Part shown: positions 1-9,377 of the stretch, one piece after another | Numbering within the stretch: position 1 is the first letter of the stretch | How the letters are laid out: each line of letters starts with the position of its first letter | Assembly: GCF_011065935.2 (NCBI RefSeq) | Contig: NZ_JAAMNH020000001.1 | Location: 1,881,001 to 1,945,000, forward strand | DNA length: 64,000 nt | Reading direction: 5' to 3' | Source of the DNA: Clostridium estertheticum | GTDB taxonomy: Bacteria > Bacillota > Clostridia > Clostridiales > Clostridiaceae | Notes under the pieces: model-generated | Seen by the model: only the letters and a program-made list of their open reading frames with translations | Database searches by the model: none | Told to the model about the DNA's origin: nothing | Program-made: the position numbers and the translations under genes

Positions 1-260
1 AGTGCGGAGGAGCTACTATAAGAAAAGTCAGAGTTATAGGAACAGTAGCAGAAGATTCGCTATATGATGCTGTAGTAAATATTGCTGTAAAAAGAGCCAG
101 CAGCGGTCATACGGATAATTATTACGTTGTTGATGAATATAATAACTTATTAAGCGGTATCCCTCTTTATATAGATAGAATCTATAATATGGCTATTATT
201 CCAAAGGAAACGACCGGTGATGTTGAAACTGCGAATTTTTATGGTTCTTATAAGGTATAG
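1..260 (+). CDS. C-terminal end of an unidentified protein (truncated by window edge)
   Basis: An open frame enters from the left edge (first full codon at base 3) and stops at TAG 258-260, giving about 85 residues. It ends FYGSYKV and contains no motif I recognise. Tyrosine and asparagine are common near the middle (DNYYVVDEYNN). It lies 143 bases before the glycosyltransferase gene on the same strand. Position suggests a surface or polysaccharide-associated protein, but that is inference from the neighbours only. Confidence 0.6.
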   Translation, partial: CGGATIRKVRVIGTVAEDSLYDAVVNIAVKRASSGHTDNYYVVDEYNNLLSGIPLYIDRIYNMAIIPKETTGDVETANFYGSYKV

Positions 261-403
261 AGTATTATTTTTAGTAAAGTTAGTTATTTAAAACTGTATA
301 GTACCTCAGGACAAAACATTAAATGAAATTTAATGGATACCTCGAAATGGGAATTAATACTCTTAAGTTACCCAGTGCAAACAGTGAAGAGAGGAGTAAT
401 TTA

Positions 404-2425
404 GTGGAAAATATAAGTAATATAAGTTTAGATCCTAAGGCATGCGATAAAAAAACCATTGTTTTTTTTGTGAAGCAGGGATTAGATAGTTTTTTAGAAG
501 ATATTATTAATGGATTATCAGGTGAATATTTAACTAAAAAGATAATTGTAACAGATTTCAAACAAATTGATGAAGAGATGGAATTGGCTGATATATGCTG
601 GTTTGAATGGTGTGATGAACTAATATCCTATGGAAGTAAAATTAATCTTGCAAAGCAAAAGAAAATTATATGTAGAATACACAGTTATGAGGCCTTTACA
701 GATTATCCAGCTAATGTTGATTGGGGAAATGTGGATAAAATCATATTTGTGGCAGAACATATTAAAAATTTTGTTATTGAAAACTTTAGCATAGATGAAG
801 AAAAAACAATAGTAATCCCTAACGGTATTGATGACGAAAAATGGACATTTGCTGAGAGAAGACCTGGATTTAATATTGCTTATGTAGGTTATATAAATTA
901 TAAAAAAGGGCCCATGTTATTATTACATGCTTTTAAAAGTATTTATGATAAAGATAACCAATATAAATTATTTATTGCTGGTAAGTTTCAAGATCATAGA
1001 GATGTGCTGTATTTCAATCAAATGATAAAAGAATTTGGATTAGAAGATAATGTAGTTTATGAGGGCTGGCAGGATAATCTAGATAAGTGGCTAGAAGATA
1101 AAAATTATATACTATGTACAAGTATCCTAGAATCACAAAACATGAGTGTTATGCAAGCTATGGTGAAGGGAATAAAACCTATAATTCATAATTTTGTTGG
1201 TGCAAAAAACATATATACTCATTCCTTAGTTTGGAACACAATAAATGAGGCTGTTGATATGATAACTGATAATGAATATAATTCAAAAGAATATTATTCA
1301 TTTGTTTTGAATGGTTTTGAACTTCATCAACAATTAGAAAAACTAAAGGTAGTATTTGCAAATCTACTCCAAACTAAAGAAACTACCATGATTGAGCAAC
1401 CATTAGTTACTATAGGGATAACAAATTATAATGGCAGGGAATATTTATCTAAATGTGTAGATTCTTTTATAAATCAAACTTATAAAAACATTGAAATTTT
1501 ACTTATTGATGATTGCTCAACGGATGGTTCTGAAGAAATAATCAAAGATTATGAGGAAAAATATAAAAATATACATGCAATATATCATAGCGTGAACTCA
1601 GGTGGAGCATCAAAAGGAATTCAAGAAATAATTAATAATGCAAAGGGGAAATATTTTCAGTGGATTGCTTGTGATGATTTTCCTGAAAGAGATGCTATTT
1701 ATAAATTTGTAGACTATTTAGAGAAAAACCCTAGTAAGGACTATGTATATAGTAACTTTAATATAGTAAATCAAGATAATATAAAAGTTAACCAATGGAA
1801 ATACCAGGTTTGCTCACAAAATAAAGTTGTTGAGCATATTTTTAAGTCGGCCTCCGGTGTAATACCTATGAATTGTCTATATAGATTGAGTTTTTTTAAA
1901 GATAATAAAATAAATTGGATAGTATATAGGGATAACGATTTTTCCGCAGATACATTAAATTCACTACAGTTTATAAAATATAATTGGAATTATGGAAAGA
2001 TTGATGGCGCAGTAATAAATTATAGAATTCATTCAAATAATCTATCACATAACCTACAAAAAAGAATAGCTTCAGCCGTTTCAATTTTTGATTATATAAT
2101 TAAAAATTTTAAGGATGAAGTATATGCTTCAGAAATTCAATGGAATGAATTCGAAAATAGAAATCAATTAAAAAATTATGTGATAGCACAATTTTATTAT
2201 GATCAAATTGAAAATCATGTAAATATGAATGCAATACCTGAATATGTAAAAGGAAATGTAACCAAGGAGGAATTAGTGAAATATTGCTTTGTATTTGCAA
2301 AAGAGGGAATGAAGTATGTTGATGAAGGCTTAGATCAAGGAATAGATTTTTTAAGTGAACTTTTTAAACTAAAAGAATTATATGGTAAGTATATGGAAGA
2401 AATTAAAGACTTAGGAGTGATTTAG
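404..2425 (+). CDS. Two-domain glycosyltransferase (GT4-like plus GT2)
   Basis: Probable cytoplasmic enzyme building a surface glycan. The first ~340 residues resemble a GT-B (GT4) transferase: the acceptor-side motif VIPNGID is followed by a C-terminal lobe with ESQNMSVMQAM. From about residue 350 a GT-A (GT2) domain starts with VTIGITNYNG and continues with LLIDDCSTDGSEE and a CDD acidic pair. I chose GTG 404 because GAGGAG (391-396) sits 7 bases upstream; an in-frame ATG at 323 has no good ribosome site. In the GT4 part the second acid of the usual EX7E motif reads Gln, so that lobe may be altered. The next gene begins two bases after the stop, so the two are co-transcribed. Confidence 0.85.
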   Translation: MENISNISLDPKACDKKTIVFFVKQGLDSFLEDIINGLSGEYLTKKIIVTDFKQIDEEMELADICWFEWCDELISYGSKINLAKQKKIICRIHSYEAFTDYPANVDWGNVDKIIFVAEHIKNFVIENFSIDEEKTIVIPNGIDDEKWTFAERRPGFNIAYVGYINYKKGPMLLLHAFKSIYDKDNQYKLFIAGKFQDHRDVLYFNQMIKEFGLEDNVVYEGWQDNLDKWLEDKNYILCTSILESQNMSVMQAMVKGIKPIIHNFVGAKNIYTHSLVWNTINEAVDMITDNEYNSKEYYSFVLNGFELHQQLEKLKVVFANLLQTKETTMIEQPLVTIGITNYNGREYLSKCVDSFINQTYKNIEILLIDDCSTDGSEEIIKDYEEKYKNIHAIYHSVNSGGASKGIQEIINNAKGKYFQWIACDDFPERDAIYKFVDYLEKNPSKDYVYSNFNIVNQDNIKVNQWKYQVCSQNKVVEHIFKSASGVIPMNCLYRLSFFKDNKINWIVYRDNDFSADTLNSLQFIKYNWNYGKIDGAVINYRIHSNNLSHNLQKRIASAVSIFDYIIKNFKDEVYASEIQWNEFENRNQLKNYVIAQFYYDQIENHVNMNAIPEYVKGNVTKEELVKYCFVFAKEGMKYVDEGLDQGIDFLSELFKLKELYGKYMEEIKDLGVI

Positions 2426-2427
2426 CT

Positions 2428-3504
2428 ATGAAAGTAATGACGATTCTAGGGACTAGACCAGAAATAATAAGACTATCATTAATTATAAGAAAATTAGACA
2501 AGAACTGTGATCACGTCTTAGTTCATACAGGTCAGAACTACTCTTCACTGTTAAATGATATATTCTTTCAGGAACTTAACATTAGAAAACCTGATTACTA
2601 TTTACAAGTACCAGCAGATAGTTTTGGCATGCAAGTGGGGAAATTACTACAACTTATAGAAGAAATTATATTAAGTGAAAAACCCGATAAAATACTAATA
2701 CTCGGGGACACAAATAGTGGTTTATCTGCAATTATAGCTGAGAGATTGGGCATACCAGTATTTCATATGGAAGCAGGTAATAGATGTTTTGACTTAAAGG
2801 TTCCAGAGGAGAAAAATCGAAGGATAATAGATGCAGTTTCAACTTATGCGATGCCATATACTTCAGGAAGTAGAGAAAATCTTCTAAAGGATGGTATATC
2901 AAAAGACAAAATATTTGTATCAGGAAACCCAATATTTGAAGTACTGAGATATTATAATGAAAATATTGAAAAAAGTGATATTTTAAGTCACTTAAATTTA
3001 GAAAAAGGCAGATATATATTAGCCACCATTCATAGAGCGGAAAATGTGGATGTAAAAGAACGTTTAGAAATAATACTAAATGCTATTAATTCAGTGCAAA
3101 AGGAATTTAATTGTAAAATAATCTTTAGCGTTCATCCAAGAACTAAAAGCAAGATAGATGAATTCGGTTTTCTAAATAATAATAAGAATATAATTTATAG
3201 TGAACCTTTTGGATTTTTCGATTTTGTTAAACTTGAGAAGAATGGGGCATTTGTGTTAACAGATAGTGGTACGGTTCAAGAGGAATGTTGCATATTCCAA
3301 ATACCTACAATTACAATTAGAGATTCAACTGAAAGACCAGAAACAGTTGAATGTGGAAGTAATGTGGTTTCAGGTGTTAATTATGAGAAAATTATTATGT
3401 GTTCAAGGCTTATGGCAAACGCAAATATCTGGTGGAGCTATCCAGAGGGTTATATTGACAATAATGTTTCCAGTAAAGTTTTAAATTTCTTATTATCAAA
3501 TTAG
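2428..3504 (+). CDS. wecB: UDP-N-acetylglucosamine 2-epimerase, non-hydrolysing type
   Basis: Interconverts C2 epimers of a UDP-N-acetyl sugar in the cytoplasm. The 358 residues show family landmarks in order: GTRPEI near the start, HMEAGNRCFDLKVPEEKNR near residue 115, SGNPIFEVL near 170, TIHRAENV near 200 and DSGTVQEE near 285. Length is normal. With the next two genes it resembles the three-enzyme sets that make UDP-L-FucNAc or UDP-L-QuiNAc (CapE/F/G and WbvB/R/D). In such sets this enzyme acts last, on an L-sugar nucleotide. It could instead simply make UDP-ManNAc. Family call is firm; exact substrate is inference. Confidence 0.92.
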   Translation: MKVMTILGTRPEIIRLSLIIRKLDKNCDHVLVHTGQNYSSLLNDIFFQELNIRKPDYYLQVPADSFGMQVGKLLQLIEEIILSEKPDKILILGDTNSGLSAIIAERLGIPVFHMEAGNRCFDLKVPEEKNRRIIDAVSTYAMPYTSGSRENLLKDGISKDKIFVSGNPIFEVLRYYNENIEKSDILSHLNLEKGRYILATIHRAENVDVKERLEIILNAINSVQKEFNCKIIFSVHPRTKSKIDEFGFLNNNKNIIYSEPFGFFDFVKLEKNGAFVLTDSGTVQEECCIFQIPTITIRDSTERPETVECGSNVVSGVNYEKIIMCSRLMANANIWWSYPEGYIDNNVSSKVLNFLLSN

Positions 3505-3516
3505 GGGTGATGGTAT

Positions 3517-4377
3517 GTGAAAAAAATTTTAGTTCTAGGTGCTACGGGTATGGCAGGACATATGATTAGCAACTATTTTAAAACCTTGTCAGAAAAATAT
3601 GTAGTGTTTGATATATGCCATACTGTTAAGTTAGAAGAAAAGTCTATAGTCTTAGATATACATGATTTAAACTTATTAAACACAATTATTGCAGAACTTA
3701 ATCCAGATATCATAATCAATTCTATTGGAATCCTTAATAGAAATGCTGAAGACGACCCATCTAACACTATATTTATTAATTCTTATTTCCCAAGATACCT
3801 AGAAAAACAATTTAAAAATACTAATACTAAGCTTATTCATCTAAGTACAGATTGTGTTTTTTCGGGTGATACAGGTAATTACAATGAAAATTCTGTGCCT
3901 GATGGGATGGATCTATATGCTAAAACTAAAGTACTGGGTGAGATAAATAATAATAAAGATTTGACAGTGCGAACTTCAATCATTGGACCAGAACTAAAGA
4001 CTAATGGTACAGGACTTTTTCATTGGTTTATGAGGCAAACTGGAACAGTTACTGGCTATTCTAAAGTTATGTGGTCAGGAGTTACTACGTTGCAACTGGC
4101 TAAGTGTCTGGACCTAATGATAGAAAACAATTTAAATGGATTATACAATTTGACTTCTAAAGCTTCAATTAGTAAATATGAGTTATTAAAAATTGTTAAT
4201 TCTGTATTTGAGAAATCTATACTAATTGAGAATTTTGGACAAATTAAAAATGACAAATCTCTCATTAGTATAAGGAATGATTTTCCTGTAAAAGTGCCTA
4301 CTTATACTGAAATGCTAAGTGAATTAAAAAATTGGATGGTAAAAAACAGGCAGTTATATTCGCAATATTTTTTGTAA
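3517..4377 (+). CDS. RmlD-like SDR reductase for a nucleotide sugar
   Basis: An extended short-chain dehydrogenase of 286 residues. The N-terminal nucleotide-binding motif reads GATGMAGH, and the catalytic YAKTK sits near residue 135 after STDCVFSG. The RmlD-like pattern and the absence of a C-terminal cupin extension fit the 4-keto reductase WbvR rather than the longer bifunctional CapF. I infer that it reduces the UDP-4-keto-L-sugar made by the product of the next gene. Start is GTG 3517 behind GGGGTGA; the gap to the upstream stop is 12 bases. It could also be a dTDP-rhamnose reductase, but no rmlABC genes are near. Confidence 0.85.
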   Translation: MKKILVLGATGMAGHMISNYFKTLSEKYVVFDICHTVKLEEKSIVLDIHDLNLLNTIIAELNPDIIINSIGILNRNAEDDPSNTIFINSYFPRYLEKQFKNTNTKLIHLSTDCVFSGDTGNYNENSVPDGMDLYAKTKVLGEINNNKDLTVRTSIIGPELKTNGTGLFHWFMRQTGTVTGYSKVMWSGVTTLQLAKCLDLMIENNLNGLYNLTSKASISKYELLKIVNSVFEKSILIENFGQIKNDKSLISIRNDFPVKVPTYTEMLSELKNWMVKNRQLYSQYFL

Positions 4378-4399
4378 TACTTATGGGGGGGGACTGTAT

Positions 4400-5413
4400 A
4401 TGTTCGAAGACAAATCTATTTTAATAACAGGAGGTACAGGTTCCTGGGGAAATGAGCTTACAACTCAACTTTTAGAAATGAATCCTAAGCAAATAATTAT
4501 ATATTCTAGAAGTGAATTAAACCAAGTCAATATGCAACGTAAATTTAATAATACTAAGTTAAAATTTATTATAGGGGATATAAGGGATTATGAGTCAATA
4601 AAACAAGCTACAAAAAATGTTGAGTATATATTCCATTTGGCGGCCTTAAAACATGTACCTATATGTGAGGAGCAGCCATACGAGGCAATCAAAACCAATA
4701 TTACAGGTGTTAAAAACCTTATTAATGCAGCAATTGAAAATAACGTTGTCAAAGTAATTGATGTTTCTACAGATAAGGCTGTTGAGCCAATAAATGTTTA
4801 TGGAATGTCAAAGGCTATTGGCGAGAAGTTAATAATTCATGCGAGCACTATAACTGACAAAACAAAATTTGTTTGTATAAGGGCGGGCAATGTACTAGGT
4901 ACAAATGGAAGCGTCGTACCATATTTCATAGATCAAGTAAAAAAATGTAATGAAATTTCAATTACAGATACAGAAATGACAAGGTATTTCCTAACTTTAA
5001 AGCAGGCAATACAGTTAATATTCAAAGCAATAAAGAGTAGTATTGGTGGGGAAACCTTTGTAATGAAAATGCCTGGATATAGAATAGTAGATATCGCGAG
5101 TATTATACAAGATGAATTTGGAAATGAACATTGTAGCATTAAAGTAATAGGTAAAAGACCTGGTGAAAAGCTGCATGAAGTATTAATATCAAAGTATGAA
5201 GCTAAAAATGCATATATTTATGATAATGACTATTTTGTTATTCTACCTCAAATAAATATAGAGAATTTAAAAGAATATTATAAAAAATTGAATTTAAACC
5301 CTTTAAATAAAGTACAATATTCATCTAATGATTATGTATTAGGATATAATGAAGCTAAGGAAATGCTTATTAAAGGCGGATTTATTGAGAATAAAGAAAA
5401 CAAAATAATATAA
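4400..5413 (+). CDS. CapE-like UDP-GlcNAc 4,6-dehydratase/5-epimerase
   Basis: An extended SDR of 337 residues in the polysaccharide-biosynthesis family (CapE/WbjB/WbvB). It opens ITGGTGSWG, the nucleotide-binding loop. STDKAVEP is followed by YGMSK, which holds the catalytic Tyr and Lys near residue 135, and MTRYFLT near 195 is typical of the group. Members dehydrate UDP-GlcNAc and epimerise C5 to give a UDP-4-keto-6-deoxy-L-sugar. It follows the reductase by 22 bases with a strong GGGGGGG site, so it is the same operon. Gene order is the reverse of pathway order. Confidence 0.88.
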   Translation: MFEDKSILITGGTGSWGNELTTQLLEMNPKQIIIYSRSELNQVNMQRKFNNTKLKFIIGDIRDYESIKQATKNVEYIFHLAALKHVPICEEQPYEAIKTNITGVKNLINAAIENNVVKVIDVSTDKAVEPINVYGMSKAIGEKLIIHASTITDKTKFVCIRAGNVLGTNGSVVPYFIDQVKKCNEISITDTEMTRYFLTLKQAIQLIFKAIKSSIGGETFVMKMPGYRIVDIASIIQDEFGNEHCSIKVIGKRPGEKLHEVLISKYEAKNAYIYDNDYFVILPQINIENLKEYYKKLNLNPLNKVQYSSNDYVLGYNEAKEMLIKGGFIENKENKII

Positions 5414-5444
5414 AGTTATAGAAACAGATATGGAGGCATTGTTT

Positions 5445-6050
5445 ATGACAGAAAAAGAAAAAATGTTAAGCGGAAAACCATATAAAGCATTTGGAGAAGA
5501 ATTATCATCTGAACGCCAATATGCAAAAGAAATGATTTTTGACTATAACACCCTACGCCCAAGCCAAGGTGATAAGCAAAAGGAAATTCTAAAAAAATTA
5601 TTAGGTGAGGTTGATAATAATTTCTATATAGAACCACCATTCCGATGTGACTATGGGTATAATATTTCTATTGGAGAAAATTTTTATAGCAATTACAATT
5701 GCACTATTTTAGATTGTGCTAAGGTTACAATTGGTAATAATGTTATGTTTGCACCAAACGTAAGCCTTTTTACAGCAGGTCATCCTGTTCATTATGAAGC
5801 AAGAAATGCATTCATTGAATATGCTTTTCCCATTAATATAGGGGATAATGTTTGGATAGGAGGCGGGGTTATAGTAAATCCAGGAATTACTATTGGTGAT
5901 AATGTAGTGATTGGATCTGGTAGCGTTGTAACTAAAGACATTGCATCTAATTCTATAGCTGTAGGTAATCCTTGTAAAATAATACGAGGAATTACGGATG
6001 AAGATAAGAAATATTATTTTAAAAAGTTAAAATTGAATGATAAATTTTGA
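5445..6050 (+). CDS. Maa/NodL-type sugar O-acetyltransferase
   Basis: A left-handed beta-helix acetyltransferase of 201 residues. It starts KMLSGKPYKAF, the hallmark of the maltose/galactoside acetyltransferase N-terminal region. Hexapeptide repeats follow (IGDNVWIGGGVIVNPGITIG), with the catalytic His in FTAGHPVH. ATG 5445 is preferred over the ATG at 5430 because GGAGG (5432-5436) overlaps the upstream candidate and lies 8 bases before 5445. It comes 31 bases after the dehydratase gene and probably closes the glycan operon, acetylating a glycan sugar or a free sugar. Confidence 0.88.
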   Translation: MTEKEKMLSGKPYKAFGEELSSERQYAKEMIFDYNTLRPSQGDKQKEILKKLLGEVDNNFYIEPPFRCDYGYNISIGENFYSNYNCTILDCAKVTIGNNVMFAPNVSLFTAGHPVHYEARNAFIEYAFPINIGDNVWIGGGVIVNPGITIGDNVVIGSGSVVTKDIASNSIAVGNPCKIIRGITDEDKKYYFKKLKLNDKF

Positions 6051-6070
6051 TATGCGGTATTTATATTACA

Positions 6071-6107
6071 ATTGAGTATAATCTAAATGGATTATACTCA
6101 ATATTTT
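6071..6107 (+). terminator. Rho-independent terminator of the glycan operon
   Basis: Two perfect 13-base arms (6071-6083 and 6090-6102) enclose a 6-base loop. Only a short T-rich tail follows (ATTTTC), so termination may be partial. Confidence 0.65.
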
Positions 6108-6276
6108 CGAAGGTGCTAGCGGAGATAATTTAGTGCCAATGTTCAACAATAGGAAAGTTAGTAAAATGAAGTAGGTTACCAAAAGCATATATGGAACATA
6201 TATAGATATAGAGATAAATAGAAAAACTATATGAAGAAATCATAAAAAAAATAGATAGTTAGGGAGATGTTTATAT

Positions 6277-7122
6277 ATGAAAATTTCAATAGATGCTGGG
6301 CATAATTGTACGCCAGATGGGGGGGCAATTGGAATCAAAAGGGAAGATCCTTTAACAAAAGAAGTTGTAGGGAAAATAATTAACAAACTACAAAATACGA
6401 CTACTAAAATAATAGATTGCACACCTTATGGACAGGCATTTTCAAATGTAGGTCAATCTTTACAGTATAGATGTAGCAAGGCAAATCAATCAAATTCAGA
6501 TTTGCATTTATGCATTCATTTTAATGCAGGAGGTGGTGAAGGTGTGGAATGCTATGTTACATCTCAAACTGCTAAAAATTATGCCATAAAAATTTGCAAT
6601 GAAATAGCTTTGCTTGGATATGGGAATAGAGGTGTAAAAGACGGATCACATTTATTTGTTGTAAAGAACACTAATATGCCTTGTGTGCTTGTAGAATGTG
6701 CTTTTATAGATAGTACAAAAGATATGAGTATGTACAATGCAGATTTAATAGCAAATGCAATAATAAAAGCAGTTACCGGCAATCTAATACCTGGGAATTC
6801 TGTAATAGCGGCCTTTCAAGCAGCGTGTAACTTATCGGGCATTACAGATAAATATGGGAATAAGTTAGTTGTAGATGGGGTCAGAAGTGATTTGACGAGT
6901 AGCGCCTTAGCCAAAGTAATTCTTAAAAAAGGTACAAGTAGCAATTTAGTTAAATGGTTACAAACTAGACTTATTACTTTAGGATTCCCATGTGGTAGTG
7001 GTGGAGCAGATGGTATTTTTGGCGCTTCTACTCTTGTGGCAGTTAAAAATTTTCAAGCGAAAAATAAACTTGTAGTTGATGGCACTGTTGGAACTAATAC
7101 TTTAAATAAATTATTAGATTAG
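6277..7122 (+). CDS. N-acetylmuramoyl-L-alanine amidase with peptidoglycan-binding domain
   Basis: Cleaves the lactyl-amide bond between muramic acid and L-alanine. The amidase_3 fold spans residues 1-155: zinc ligands are likely H9 (IDAGHN), a Glu at 23 or 29, and H81 (CIHFN), with catalytic E140 in LVECAF. Residues ~225-280 form a PG_binding_1 domain (LVKWLQTRL and DGIFGASTLVAVKNFQ). No signal peptide is present, so release may need a holin, lysis or an unknown route, as for phage-type and autolytic Clostridium amidases. ATG 6277 has GGGAG upstream. Flanking hairpins suggest a single-gene unit. Confidence 0.9.
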   Translation: MKISIDAGHNCTPDGGAIGIKREDPLTKEVVGKIINKLQNTTTKIIDCTPYGQAFSNVGQSLQYRCSKANQSNSDLHLCIHFNAGGGEGVECYVTSQTAKNYAIKICNEIALLGYGNRGVKDGSHLFVVKNTNMPCVLVECAFIDSTKDMSMYNADLIANAIIKAVTGNLIPGNSVIAAFQAACNLSGITDKYGNKLVVDGVRSDLTSSALAKVILKKGTSSNLVKWLQTRLITLGFPCGSGGADGIFGASTLVAVKNFQAKNKLVVDGTVGTNTLNKLLD

Positions 7123-7157
7123 TAATGTATATAATCATTTAAATTAATTGAATTGTT

Positions 7158-7200
7158 ACTCCTTAGTATTATAAATAAGATAATTGTAATACTAAGGAGT
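7158..7200. terminator. 14-bp inverted repeat, possible terminator
   Basis: Perfect arms at 7158-7171 and 7187-7200 around a 15-base loop, 35 bases after the amidase stop. Neither side has a T-run, so it may instead be an mRNA 3'-end stabiliser. Confidence 0.45.
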
Positions 7201-7411
7201 GTAAAGCATAAAAAAATGTTTTGGAAAGCCCTTAATTGTAAAATTGCAGTAGGGTTGAATTTGTGAAGAATTTATTAAATCTTTTAAATTTACAGGATAT
7301 ATCTAACAAATGGAGAATGTAATAAGTATATGTGAATTATATTCAAGACACTTTTAAAATAAGGTTGAGTAAAATTTATTAATATAATAAAAGATTAAAG
7401 GAGTGTTTATT

Positions 7412-7855
7412 ATGGGAATTGGTGATTGGTTAAAAGATCAAAAATCTAAAGCTGAAGCTGGAATTAAGCAATTTGCTAACAAGGATTTTATGGAAGCTGT
7501 AGCTGCAGGTTGTGCACTTATTGCAAGTGCTGATGGAGAAATAAGCTCAGAGGAAAAACAAAAGATGGTAGGGTATATTAATCTTAATGATTCATTAAAG
7601 GTTTTCAAATTAAACGATGTGCTAACAAGATTTAATCACTATGCAGATATGTTTGCATTTGATTATAATGTTGGAAAGGCAGAAGCCATGAAGGCAATTA
7701 CTAAGATGAAAAGCAAACCAGATGCTGCAAAGACATTAATAGCAGTATGCTGTTCAATAGGCGCTGCAGATGGAACTTTTGACAAAGATGAAATTGCACT
7801 AGTTAAAGAAATGTGCTCAAACCTTGGTGTGAATCCAGCAGATTTTAAACTTTAA
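7412..7855 (+). CDS. TerB-family tellurite-resistance/stress protein
   Basis: A 147-residue all-helical TerB protein. The two metal-site loops that mark the fold are visible: SADGEISSEEK near residue 40 and AADGTFDKDE near 120. TerB proteins are cytoplasmic and usually sit with TerD-domain proteins, as here. ATG 7412 is chosen because AAAGGAG (7397-7403) overlaps the alternative GTG at 7403. A strong terminator follows, so the TerA-like gene downstream is probably transcribed separately. The biochemical role of TerB is unresolved in general. Confidence 0.9.
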   Translation: MGIGDWLKDQKSKAEAGIKQFANKDFMEAVAAGCALIASADGEISSEEKQKMVGYINLNDSLKVFKLNDVLTRFNHYADMFAFDYNVGKAEAMKAITKMKSKPDAAKTLIAVCCSIGAADGTFDKDEIALVKEMCSNLGVNPADFKL

Positions 7856-7871
7856 TAATAGATACATAAAG

Positions 7872-7908
7872 AAACTGTGGGACAATAAAATGTTCTACAG
7901 TTTTTTTT
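7872..7908 (+). terminator. Rho-independent terminator after terB-like gene
   Basis: Arms at 7872-7884 and 7891-7903 pair with two mismatches around an A-rich loop, and an eight-T run (7901-7908) follows directly. Confidence 0.85.
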
Positions 7909-8111
7909 AATGTATTTGTGAAGCATTTATAAAAAAAGGTTGATAATATAGTGAAGTGAATGATAAGATATGGTCATATATGTTAAATTGTTCATAAAAT
8001 TGTAAAGATATATAAATGCAACTATTAAACCAGAATGTAGGTATATAATAGAATTATATTATACTGAATTGAATAAAAATTATATGAAGTAAAACTAAGG
8101 AGGGAATTAAA

Positions 8112-9377
8112 ATGACTGTTATTGCTGAAAAGGGTAAAAAAATTGATCTGTTAGCACAAGATGCAGTGGGAAAGAAAATTATGATTTGTTTGGGATGGGA
8201 AATGCCAAATGAAAAGGACTATAGCATAGATAGTGCAGCTTTTTTACTGCAGGTAAATGGTAAGGTGATAGATGATAATGACTTTATTTTTTATAACAAT
8301 CCTAAAAGCTCAAATGGAGCTATAGTACATAAGGCAAATAAAGAGAAGACCATGTTAATGGGCAAAGAGCAGATTACAATTGATGTGAGTATGGTTGATA
8401 AAAATATAGATAAAATATCATTTACAATAACAATACATGAAGCTGATATAAAAAAGCAGAATTTCAAGGAGTTCACTAATGTTTTTGTTAAAGTAATTGA
8501 TGCAGAAACAAAAGAAGAATATTGTACATACAATATATGCGAAGATTTAAAGCTGGAAACTGCTATTGTTGCATGCGAAATTTATAGAAAAGGATCTAAC
8601 TGGAAATTCGCGGCAATTGGTTCTGGATTTGTTGGTGGACTAAACGATTTATGCACAAAGTATGGTATAGATGTTGTGGATGAACCAATTACAGAGGTTA
8701 GAAAAGAGACCCCTATAATATTGGTTCCAAAAGAAACACCAATAGTATCGACTACTCCAAAAGGAACAAGCAAAGTTAATTTATCTAAGATTGAGCTAAA
8801 GAAAAAGGGGGATACAATTAGCCTTGAGAAAAAAAATGACGGTAAACTGGGTGACATAGTTGTAAATCTCAATTGGAGTCAAAAGAAGAAAACTGGTTTT
8901 TGGGGTGCAGCTAAAGGGACTGATCTTGACTTAGGGTGTCTTTATGAACTAAATGATGGCACAAAACGTTTGGTACAAGCACTTGGAAAGGCTTTTGGAG
9001 ACTATACAAAACCACCATATATTAGTTTAGATAATGATGATAGAAGTGGAACTGTAACTACTGGTGAAAATTTAAGAATCAATGGTAATTATTTGAAAAA
9101 TATAAAAAGAATTTTGGTATATGCTTTTATATATGAAGGTTTATCAAACTGGTCCCAGGCGGATGGATGCGTTACAATAAAGCAAGATAATGGACCTGAT
9201 ATTGTTATAAATCTTGATGAGCACAGCAGCAATAAAACTATGTGCGCAGTTGCATTAATAACAAACGAAAATAATCAGACCTTTAAAATTGAAAGATTGG
9301 TACAATACTTTTCAGGTCATATCGAAATGGATAAAGCCTTTGGATGGGGATTAAAATGGACAACTGGAAAAAAATAA
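8112..9377 (+). CDS. TerA-like protein with two TerD domains
   Basis: 421 residues. The first TerD-type beta-sandwich covers about 1-190 (LGWEMPN and SSNGAIVH). A Pro/Thr-rich linker follows at ~195-215. A second TerD-type domain at ~220-421 carries the family's calcium-site pattern DLDLGCLYEL and SLDNDDRSG, and ends HIEMDKAFGWGLKW, typical of TerA C-termini. The first domain is divergent: its D/N-rich calcium loops are weaker. AAGGAGGG lies 9 bases before ATG 8112. The 3' end overlaps the next permease gene by 22 bases, which is unusual because Ter proteins are not normally coupled to sugar importers. Confidence 0.88.
   Translation: MTVIAEKGKKIDLLAQDAVGKKIMICLGWEMPNEKDYSIDSAAFLLQVNGKVIDDNDFIFYNNPKSSNGAIVHKANKEKTMLMGKEQITIDVSMVDKNIDKISFTITIHEADIKKQNFKEFTNVFVKVIDAETKEEYCTYNICEDLKLETAIVACEIYRKGSNWKFAAIGSGFVGGLNDLCTKYGIDVVDEPITEVRKETPIILVPKETPIVSTTPKGTSKVNLSKIELKKKGDTISLEKKNDGKLGDIVVNLNWSQKKKTGFWGAAKGTDLDLGCLYELNDGTKRLVQALGKAFGDYTKPPYISLDNDDRSGTVTTGENLRINGNYLKNIKRILVYAFIYEGLSNWSQADGCVTIKQDNGPDIVINLDEHSSNKTMCAVALITNENNQTFKIERLVQYFSGHIEMDKAFGWGLKWTTGKK

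Noticed and set aside
6111..6170. Phage attachment site near the amidase gene
   Set aside because: No integrase, no duplicated core sequence and no other phage genes; the amidase alone is not evidence of a prophage.
7412..9377. Full tellurite-resistance (ter) operon
   Set aside because: Only TerB and a TerA-like double-TerD protein are present; TerC, TerZ and separate TerD/E are absent.
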